A stretch of 6,782 bases of DNA from Chloroflexota bacterium (lineage in GTDB: Bacteria; Chloroflexota; Dehalococcoidia; Dehalococcoidales; UBA3254), in assembly GCA_017860765.1 (NCBI GenBank), contig JAGDMY010000081.1, forward strand, positions 1 through 6,782. Reading direction: 5' to 3'. Under the pieces are notes generated by a model. That model searched no databases, was not told where the DNA came from, and worked only from the letters and a program-made list of their open reading frames with translations. Positions within the stretch are counted from its first letter, which is position 1, and every line of letters starts with the position of its first letter. Positions 1-5,555 of this stretch are shown piece by piece. The translations under genes and the position numbers were made by a program.

Positions 1-350
1 AAATCCGGTTTGGCTCCAATGGATACCAGCCACTGGTAGGTTGCCAGCTGGTTATCACAAATGGCCCTCCATAGAGCGTGGTCACCCCCGCTGACCGCTA
101 TGGCTTCCTCATACATGGCGTCGCCCGAATCCTCGATGCCCAGGGATTTTTGAATGTCGGTGCCGGCAAAGGGAGTTCCTCCAGCAATCATAGCCAGGCT
201 GCTCGCCATGCCGCTCGACGCCTCCAGCACTATTACCTTGGCCCCCTTATCCTGGGCAATGATGGCCGCAGGCAAGCCAGCATTTCCACCACCCACCACC
301 ACAATGTCTGCTTCACCATCCCATTTCTTGGGGAGTTGCTTCGTGGCCAT
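1..350 (-). CDS. FAD-dependent oxidoreductase, second tandem copy (N-terminal part, cut by window edge)
   Basis: This gene starts at ATG 350 and runs off the left edge after 116 codons with no stop. AGGAGG at 363-358 lies 7 nt upstream of the ATG. The translation begins MATKQLPKKWDGEADIVVVG and continues with the GGGNAG dinucleotide-binding loop and a Glu-ending second strand (VIVLE), the usual FAD-binding start of the FAD_binding_2 (fumarate reductase/3-ketosteroid dehydrogenase) family. It aligns without gaps to the N-terminus of the neighbouring gene at 416-1801, with roughly three quarters of residues identical, including the stretches SSLAMIAGGTPFAGTD and GIEDSGDAMY. It lies 65 bp downstream of that gene in the same orientation, so it is a tandem paralogue, probably co-transcribed. 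Family assignment is secure; the substrate is unknown, and the catalytic C-terminal part is outside the window. Confidence 0.93.
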   Translation of the reverse strand, partial: MATKQLPKKWDGEADIVVVGGGNAGLPAAIIAQDKGAKVIVLEASSGMASSLAMIAGGTPFAGTDIQKSLGIEDSGDAMYEEAIAVSGGDHALWRAICDNQLATYQWLVSIGAKPD

Positions 351-357
351 AAAACTT

Positions 358-363
358 CCTCCT
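358..363 (-). promoter_or_regulatory. Ribosome binding site of second FAD oxidoreductase
   Basis: Perfect AGGAGG on the minus strand, 7 nt before the ATG at 350. It fixes the start of a gene whose other end is outside the window. Confidence 0.85.
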
Positions 364-415
364 GTATTTTATTTATTCATTCATGCGGTAGTATTACCAG
401 TATAATTTTCGCTGC

Positions 416-1801
416 TCACTGAGCCGCGTTAGTCCCGGCGATATATCCCTCGGTGAAAGCACTCAGAGTCATAGCGCCGGTATAGTAAGCGGCCGGTTTT
501 CCCACCAGTCCTCCCGCAATTTCTCCCGCCGCGTAGAGGCCCGCAATGGCCTGGCCGAACTGGTCGACCACCTGGGTCTTGCCATTTATTTTCAAACCGC
601 CCTTCATCGAAGTCAGGCAGACCCTGCAGCGGATGCCGTAGTAGGGGGGTTTGTCCAGCTTTTTGGGGGGTTCCTTCATATTGGCCATCCCCTGGATTGT
701 CCGGCCAAACTTCTTGTCATATCCATATTTCTCGATGTTATCGTTCCACTCGTCAATGGTCTCCCTCAGAGATACAGGGTCGAGACCCAGGATAGTCGCC
801 AGCTCCTCGACTGTGGGTGCGGAATATACCTTTTCATGATGGGGAGCAGGCGGGATGGCATCCTTGACTCCCTGGTCAAAGATGTAATAATGGACACCTT
901 CCGGATCGTCTCTTAAGAGGGCTTTAAATGTCATATTGTAGGACAACGGCGGGAGTATCATCTCAGTGCCCCAGCGTTTGGCGTGCCGGTTTACCGATAT
1001 TCCACCGAATCCGCCCATCGTAAGGGCTTTGTTGGTCTCAATGCAACCCGACATCGAAGGACAGACTGATAGGCCTATACCGGACGTCGCCGCTCCCACA
1101 TCCAGGGCCATCACCAGACCATCGCCCATATGGGTCGGGGGAGAAGAATGCATTAAATTGGCATACTCGGGGCCGAACTCTTTTAGAAGAGCATCGTTTT
1201 TGATAAAGCCTCCGGTTGCCAGCACCACTGCTTTGTTGGCTTTAAAATTGAAAACCTGGTTGTCATGTTTGGCCCTGACACCGATGACCCGGCGCTTTTC
1301 CGCATCGAAAATCAGCCTTTCGGCCCGGTGCTTATAGCGGATATCCAGGTTTTTCGCCCGGGCGGCTTTCTGCATCACCTGGCAAAGCCCCACACCGTGA
1401 CCTTCGAACCGCATCGACCTCATCACTTTATGGCCCGGAGCCAGAAGTATCATGGCCGGTTTAGCCCCGATGGACTTGAGCCAGTTATAGGTTGCCAGTT
1501 GATTATCACATATCGAACGCCACAGTTCGGGATCGCCTCCGCTGGTCTCCACAGCCTCCTGATACATGGCATCGCCGGAGTCCTCAATGCCCAGGTTCTT
1601 CTGGAAATCCGTCCCGGCAAAAGGCGTTCCGCCGGCAATCATGGCCAGGCTGCTGGCCATGCCGGTGGATACTTCCAGTACCATTACCCTGGCCCCCTTA
1701 TCATGGGCAACCATGGCTGCCGGCAAGCCGGAGTTTCCACCCCCCACCACTATGACATCCGCTTCACCATCCCATTTCTCCGGGATTTGGATCATGGCCA
1801 T
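416..1801 (-). CDS. FAD-dependent oxidoreductase (FAD_binding_2 / fumarate reductase-ketosteroid dehydrogenase family)
   Basis: A 461-residue soluble flavoprotein with no signal peptide or heme motif. Visible family marks in order: Rossmann loop GGGNSG at residues 20-25 with Glu43 closing the ADP-ribose motif; ATGGF at 195-199; THMGDGLVMALDVGA at 223-237; GISVNRHAKRWGTE at 267-280; GGLKIN at 401-406; GLYAAGE at 421-427. Members reduce or desaturate carbon-carbon bonds using FAD. The Arg and His residues that bind dicarboxylates in fumarate reductases are not visible: the usual C-terminal NRLGGN-like motif is replaced by AAYYTGAM (437-444), which looks slightly more like the Tyr-x-Gly region of ketosteroid dehydrogenases. 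A CxxC (Cys392, Cys395) sits just before the GGL strand near the expected substrate site. AAGGAGG at 1816-1810, 8 nt upstream, supports the ATG at 1801 over the internal Met3. The gene follows the M24 gene by 51 bp and is followed by its own paralogue. The family is sure; the reaction is not. Confidence 0.93.
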   Translation of the reverse strand: MAMIQIPEKWDGEADVIVVGGGNSGLPAAMVAHDKGARVMVLEVSTGMASSLAMIAGGTPFAGTDFQKNLGIEDSGDAMYQEAVETSGGDPELWRSICDNQLATYNWLKSIGAKPAMILLAPGHKVMRSMRFEGHGVGLCQVMQKAARAKNLDIRYKHRAERLIFDAEKRRVIGVRAKHDNQVFNFKANKAVVLATGGFIKNDALLKEFGPEYANLMHSSPPTHMGDGLVMALDVGAATSGIGLSVCPSMSGCIETNKALTMGGFGGISVNRHAKRWGTEMILPPLSYNMTFKALLRDDPEGVHYYIFDQGVKDAIPPAPHHEKVYSAPTVEELATILGLDPVSLRETIDEWNDNIEKYGYDKKFGRTIQGMANMKEPPKKLDKPPYYGIRCRVCLTSMKGGLKINGKTQVVDQFGQAIAGLYAAGEIAGGLVGKPAAYYTGAMTLSAFTEGYIAGTNAAQ

Positions 1802-1852
1802 GGAAAATTCCTCCTTAAAATAGCCGTTCTCAAGAAAATTTGACCTGACTTT

Positions 1853-3070
1853 TCAGTCTGTCAGTATAGGGCTGGCAATCATCATGTCCTTCACGGGTAG
1901 CTTGGTCATGATTTCCACGCCCCCATCGGTAACGACGATCATCTCTTCCAGCTTGGTGCGGCCAACCCCCGGGTCAAACTCCATTGCCTCCACCGCCATG
2001 GTCATTCCCTTCTCCAGAGTCATAGGATAATCAAATGACCAGAGCCGGTTTATAGTGGGATACTCGTAAAGCCAGAGACCGATACCATGAGCCAGGTCCT
2101 CGCACCAGCCGTACTCTTCGGTAGGATATCCCCTTTCCTTGCAGGGCAGCCAGTATTTAGCCACTTCGGCAGTAGACACCCCTGGCTTGATTGCATCTAT
2201 AACGTTGTATACCCGTTCGTAACTCCTTTTATGCATATCCCGCTCGTGATCGTTCGGTTTACGGCCCACAATAATATTGCGATAGTAGCAGGTGTTGTAG
2301 CCCATATAGCTGATGCGGCAAAAATCAACCGTGACTACATCGCCCACGTGCACTATTCGATCTCCGGGCCCTACCAGGACCCCCCAGACGTACTCGGCAC
2401 CGGCCTTATACATCGCCGCATTAGCCACCGCTACCAGGTCTCTGATAAAGACACCCGGTTTGAGAGTCTCATACAGGGCATACCAGCCGACTTCAGCGAT
2501 GGACACCGCCATTTTCAGGCAGTTTATCTCATCTTCGGTTTTAACGGCCCGGGCTTCCAGCATGGCCGGCATCACGTCAACAGTTTCTATCCCGGCTTCC
2601 TTTAAAGCCTGCCGGCCGGGGTCGTCCAGCTTGTCTACACCCAGTTTCTCTTTGTCCAACCCCTTTTCTTTCAAATCCTGCTTGACCAGGCGGGCGAATT
2701 TCTGAGCCCTTTCCCAGGTGGCCGCCCGTCCGCAGGCCTCATCCGCCCATACAATCGCCAACCTGAGGTTCTCCGGTTTAACCCAGGGGCAATTGGCGAA
2801 AAGTTTCCCGGGCGGTATCTCATAGATAATAGGGTCATAATCGGCAAAGCCGATCACATATCTGAGCTGGTCTATGAAGTCGATAGCCTTGGTGCTGGTC
2901 ACGTAGCGCATATTTTCATTGCGCTCCAGAAGACAGGCCGCGATGCCGTTCTTTTTTAAATATTTTTGAGCCCGGGCTAGCCTCTCCACCCTCATGCGAG
3001 GTATATTGATCTTCTCTCCCCAATCTACTGCTTCAGCCCCGCCATAAGTCCGCAACGCGAATTTGGCCAT
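1853..3070 (-). CDS. M24 (creatinase/aminopeptidase P fold) family protein with altered metal site
   Basis: A 405-residue protein: creatinase-type N-terminal domain (about 20-165, with NMRYVTS at 53-59) followed by a pita-bread catalytic domain (about 180-400). The family includes Xaa-Pro peptidases, creatinase and DMSP lyase DddP. Candidate metal ligands are Asp249 (GDVVTVDF), His328 (AHGIGL), Glu361 (MAVEAM) and Glu375 (KLEEM). The second Asp, expected in the GYxSDxTRT block, is replaced: the sequence is GYNTCYYRN, placing Cys261 there. The second conserved His of peptidases (VHE) is Tyr335 (LYEYP). There is one extra residue between Asp249 and the Gly-Tyr pair, a spacing I recall from DddP-like members. 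The start at 3070 is chosen because AAGGAGG lies 5 nt before it; ATGs at 3091 and 3088 lack such a site. It lies 96 bp after dehydrogenase subunit B and 51 bp before the flavoprotein. Peptidase activity is doubtful; an amidase, lyase or creatinase-like hydrolase is equally possible. Confidence 0.92.
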   Translation of the reverse strand: MAKFALRTYGGAEAVDWGEKINIPRMRVERLARAQKYLKKNGIAACLLERNENMRYVTSTKAIDFIDQLRYVIGFADYDPIIYEIPPGKLFANCPWVKPENLRLAIVWADEACGRAATWERAQKFARLVKQDLKEKGLDKEKLGVDKLDDPGRQALKEAGIETVDVMPAMLEARAVKTEDEINCLKMAVSIAEVGWYALYETLKPGVFIRDLVAVANAAMYKAGAEYVWGVLVGPGDRIVHVGDVVTVDFCRISYMGYNTCYYRNIIVGRKPNDHERDMHKRSYERVYNVIDAIKPGVSTAEVAKYWLPCKERGYPTEEYGWCEDLAHGIGLWLYEYPTINRLWSFDYPMTLEKGMTMAVEAMEFDPGVGRTKLEEMIVVTDGGVEIMTKLPVKDMMIASPILTD

Positions 3071-3075
3071 TTTAT

Positions 3076-3082
3076 CCTCCTT
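3076..3082 (-). promoter_or_regulatory. Ribosome binding site deciding the M24 start
   Basis: AAGGAGG on the minus strand, 5 nt before the ATG at 3070. It lies inside the longer reading frame that would begin at 3091, which argues that the extra seven residues (MMGKEDK) are not translated. Confidence 0.85.
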
Positions 3083-3166
3083 GCCCATCATAAGGATAAT
3101 TACACAACTGGCTAGTGTTTAAGACTTTTTGTGGTCAAAACCCAATTTCAAGCAGAAGCCCGGGAC

Positions 3167-4312
3167 CTATTTGGCCTCAAAACCCAGAGACCTGGCTATA
3201 TTTTTGCGGTGGAATTTACCATCGCCGAAGGCCAGCTCTGCTGCCTTGGCCCTTCTGAAATACATGGGCATGTCATGGTCCTCGATAATGGACACTCCAC
3301 CATGGGCCTGCGTGCCTGTGGCCACCACGCGTGAATAGGCATCGCTGGTCCAGGCTTTGGCCATTTCAGCTTCATCGGAATAGGGCATTCCTTTGCTAAG
3401 TCTCCAGGCCGCTTCATAAGTGATGACCCTGGAGCTCTCGACATCTACCAGCATGTTAACACAGTGATGCTGAATCGCCTGAAAACTGCCGATCAGAGCA
3501 TCAAACTGGACTCTCTTTTTAACATATTCCAGGGTCATTTCGAGAGCCGCCTGCATGCCTCCTACCATCTCACAAGATTTGGCGAGCGCCGCGCGCTGGA
3601 TGATTTTTTGCAGACCGTCCCAGCCTTTATTGAGCTGGCCGAGGATATTTTCCCTGGCGACCCTGACATCCTTGAAAATAACCTCACAAAGCTTGTCACT
3701 GGCCATGGTCTTCAAGACCGTCGTGGTGATGCCAGGGGATTTAGCATCTACTATGAAAATAGTAATCCCGTCCTCAGGATTGGCAGAGTTTTGAGTTCTG
3801 GCAGCCACAAGCAGATAATCGGCTGCATGGGCAAAGGGGACAAAAAGTTTGGTGCCGTTAATAACATAGCCGCTGCCGGAGGCCGCTGCTTTAACCTGGA
3901 TATTTGAGGCTTCATAAGGAGTCCCTTCGGGCTCGACCAGAGCCAGGGTGAGTATCTTTTTTCCACTCGCAATATCAGGCAAATATTTTTGTTTTTGCTC
4001 GCTGGTACCGAGGTCGAGGATGGGTAATCCTCCCAGAAGCACCGTTGAGAAAAAAGGCGCCGGAAAACAGGCCCGCCCCATTTCCTCCAGCAAAATCGCC
4101 AGGTCCAGGAAACTCATGCTGCCGCCGCCGTAGGTTTCTGGAAATATCAGCCCCGTCCATCCCAGGCCGGCTATCTCCTGCCACATTTGAGGTGAATAGC
4201 CTTTTTCATCTTTGTCTATCTCTTTGACCAGCTTTTTAGGGCATTTATCAGCCAAAAATTCTCGAGCGGATTTCTTTAATATTTCTTGTTCTTCAGAAAG
4301 CCTCAAATCCAT
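3167..4312 (-). CDS. Acyl-CoA dehydrogenase-like protein, subunit B of a probable heteromeric pair
   Basis: A 381-residue member of the acyl-CoA dehydrogenase family: N-terminal helical domain (about 1-120), middle beta domain (about 121-235, INGTKLFVPFAHAADYLL) and C-terminal helical domain. The FAD-contact loop normally reading TEPxxGSD is degenerate here (VEPEGTPYEAS, 126-136). The C-terminal FAD contacts are well kept: RVQF at 267-270, GSFQAIQH at 275-282 and QAHGGVS at 335-341. Phe362 (ELAFGDGKFHR) occupies the usual catalytic Glu position, and the isovaleryl-CoA-dehydrogenase-type position after Trp231 also lacks Glu (Ala241 by my alignment). This pattern resembles one half of the alpha2beta2 dehydrogenases of steroid side-chain breakdown (FadE26-FadE27 and FadE28-FadE29 types). 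It begins 21 bp after subunit A, with AAGGAG at 4325-4320, 7 nt before the ATG. Likely a structural and FAD-site partner rather than an independent enzyme; this is inference. Confidence 0.93.
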   Translation of the reverse strand: MDLRLSEEQEILKKSAREFLADKCPKKLVKEIDKDEKGYSPQMWQEIAGLGWTGLIFPETYGGGSMSFLDLAILLEEMGRACFPAPFFSTVLLGGLPILDLGTSEQKQKYLPDIASGKKILTLALVEPEGTPYEASNIQVKAAASGSGYVINGTKLFVPFAHAADYLLVAARTQNSANPEDGITIFIVDAKSPGITTTVLKTMASDKLCEVIFKDVRVARENILGQLNKGWDGLQKIIQRAALAKSCEMVGGMQAALEMTLEYVKKRVQFDALIGSFQAIQHHCVNMLVDVESSRVITYEAAWRLSKGMPYSDEAEMAKAWTSDAYSRVVATGTQAHGGVSIIEDHDMPMYFRRAKAAELAFGDGKFHRKNIARSLGFEAK

Positions 4313-4333
4313 GGTCAGGCTCCTTTTAAAATC

Positions 4334-5485
4334 TTATTTTTTGGGAAGTCCCAGTGCCCTGGCGATATTGATTCTTTGAATTTCACTGCTGCCATGCACA
4401 ATGGTCCAGCGTGAGGCATCCATAAACTCGGTCAGCATCACCCCGTCCAATGGAGCCCATTTTGAATCCTTAAGGAGCTGGCTGTAAGGTCCCAGGATCT
4501 GCATCACCTGTTGGAAGAAGTACTTGCGGGATTCGCAGGAAAACAAATGGGCTACCGGACCCTCATACGGCACAAAAACACCGTGGTCGAAATTGGAGGC
4601 CGATTTCATTCCCATAAGGTCAATAGCGTGCAGCCTGGTCTTGATATCAGCCAAGACATCCAATATCCAGGGGTTTTTGGTCCAGACATCACGCTTTTCC
4701 TCAAGCAGGTACTTTACAAGTACCTCAAAACGCAGCCTGGCGCTTCCCGATGAAGCCCCGGCACCTCCGGCATACAGGGAGCGCATAATGACCGTCCAAC
4801 CACCGTTTTTTTCGCCCACCAAATTTTCTCTGGGTACTTTCACATCTTCATAAAAAACTTCATTGGTCCTTAGACCGGCTGAAGTATGCAAAGGGCGAAT
4901 AGTGATTCCGGGGCTCTTCAAATCGACCATGAACAGGGAAAGCCCTTTATGTTTGGGAAGGGTGGGATCAGTCCTGGTCAATAGCCAGTGATAATCGGAA
5001 AAATGGGCCTCGGTATTATATATTTTCTGACCATTCAAGATGAAGTAATCACCCTGGTCCACGGCCCTGAGTCTAATAGAAGCCACATCAGAACCGGCGT
5101 CAGGCTCGGTATAGCCCAGTGCGAATTCTATTTCGCCGGCTGCTATGCCAGGCAGAAACCTTTGTTTTTGACTCTCGGTCGCGCAGAGAAGAAGGGTATT
5201 GCCTATCTCGACCGCATCGAGAGGAAACGGGCCGCGATGATAGGTCAACTCGTCCACCTTGATAGATTCAGCGACGTAGCTCAGGCCGCGGCCTCCATAT
5301 TTTTCCGGCCAGGTGGGGGTCAGCAGCCTCCTGGCGCCCATTTTACGGATAATTTCCTTGGAATAAGGACCCTCACCCAGCATGGATTCAGTTTCGGCAA
5401 TGACATTTTCATTACATTCTTTATCCAGGAATTCGCGTATTTCCTGTTTAAAAGCCTTTTCCGCGGGTGTAATTTCGAAATCCAA
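4334..5485 (-). CDS. Acyl-CoA dehydrogenase family protein, subunit A of a probable heteromeric pair (TTG start)
   Basis: A 383-residue acyl-CoA dehydrogenase homologue. It keeps the middle-domain FAD loop intact (YTEPDAGSDVAS, 125-136), NGQKIYN at 151-157 and the C-terminal SSEIQRINIAR (366-376). It has lost the parts its neighbour keeps: there is no RxQF motif, and the HGG region is degenerate (QILGPYSQ, 329-336). The catalytic Glu of short/medium-chain enzymes is His364 (IVHGSSEIQ). The alternative Glu of isovaleryl/long-chain and FadE26-type enzymes falls in LYAGGAG (237-243), with Gly240 by my alignment. So neither classical base is present. Translation starts at TTG 5485, the only reasonable start: AGGAGG ends 5 nt upstream, the next Met is residue 35, and MDFEITPAEKAF matches the family's N-terminus. 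The gene lies 70 bp after the thiolase gene and 21 bp before subunit B. Probably forms a heterotetramer with subunit B; the true substrate is unknown. Confidence 0.93.
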   Translation of the reverse strand: MDFEITPAEKAFKQEIREFLDKECNENVIAETESMLGEGPYSKEIIRKMGARRLLTPTWPEKYGGRGLSYVAESIKVDELTYHRGPFPLDAVEIGNTLLLCATESQKQRFLPGIAAGEIEFALGYTEPDAGSDVASIRLRAVDQGDYFILNGQKIYNTEAHFSDYHWLLTRTDPTLPKHKGLSLFMVDLKSPGITIRPLHTSAGLRTNEVFYEDVKVPRENLVGEKNGGWTVIMRSLYAGGAGASSGSARLRFEVLVKYLLEEKRDVWTKNPWILDVLADIKTRLHAIDLMGMKSASNFDHGVFVPYEGPVAHLFSCESRKYFFQQVMQILGPYSQLLKDSKWAPLDGVMLTEFMDASRWTIVHGSSEIQRINIARALGLPKK

Positions 5486-5490
5486 TTTCT

Positions 5491-5496
5491 CCTCCT
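5491..5496 (-). promoter_or_regulatory. Ribosome binding site deciding a TTG start
   Basis: AGGAGG, within GAGGAGGAG on the minus strand, ends 5 nt before TTG at 5485-5483. There is no in-frame ATG nearby, so this site is the main support for the non-ATG start of dehydrogenase subunit A. Confidence 0.85.
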
Positions 5497-5517
5497 CTGT
5501 ATACAGGTCAGGTATAC
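5497..5517. promoter_or_regulatory. Possible operator: palindrome CTGTATACAG plus second GTATAC
   Basis: A perfect 10 bp palindrome, CTGTATACAG, at 5497-5506 abuts the ribosome binding site of dehydrogenase subunit A, and a second GTATAC follows at 5512-5517. TGTATACA-like half-sites are typical of GntR-family operators. No good -35/-10 pair accompanies it and no regulator gene is in view, so it could be chance or an RNA-level element. Confidence 0.25.
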
Positions 5518-5555
5518 TGACTAGACTGCTCTAGACCGGAACCGGGCCAAAACCT

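Larger units (their letters stand above)
1..1801 (-). repeat. Tandem gene duplication (two FAD oxidoreductase genes)
   Basis: Bases 1-350 and 1452-1801 hold the same stretch of two paralogous genes in direct orientation and align without gaps. In the first 60 bases I compared, 44 match (about 73%). The encoded proteins match at about three quarters of positions. Divergence at many third positions and at scattered amino acids points to an old duplication kept by selection rather than a recent copy or an assembly artefact. Confidence 0.85.

Noticed and set aside
351..415. Short inverted repeat GGTA-GTAT-TACC in the gap between flavoprotein genes as a terminator
   Set aside because: Only four base pairs of stem and no following T-run; expected by chance.
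78..422. Plus-strand frame resembling part of the 1265-1843 frame, as if a conserved protein pair
   Set aside because: The similarity is just the antisense image of the two paralogous flavoprotein genes, not independent conservation.
416..1801. Naming the flavoprotein a fumarate reductase or succinate dehydrogenase subunit
   Set aside because: The dicarboxylate-binding His/Arg positions are not present and no heme, iron-sulfur or membrane partner gene is nearby.
1265..1843. 192-codon plus-strand open frame opposite the flavoprotein gene
   Set aside because: It is antisense to a gene with clear family motifs. It has no ribosome binding site or recognisable domain.
3071..3091. Longer M24 start at 3091 (adds MMGKEDK)
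   Set aside because: The strong AAGGAGG lies inside this extension and 5 nt before the ATG at 3070; no site precedes 3091.
3101..3166. Possible promoter or terminator in the 96 bp gap before the M24 gene
   Set aside because: A TTGACC-like -35 (minus strand, 3138-3133) has no matching -10 at proper distance, and the T-run near 3126 has no real stem beside it.
3464..3907. 147-codon plus-strand frame opposite dehydrogenase subunit B
   Set aside because: Shadow frame with low-complexity composition and no start signals.
4988..5524. 178-codon plus-strand frame opposite dehydrogenase subunit A
   Set aside because: Shadow of a well supported gene, with no family features of its own.
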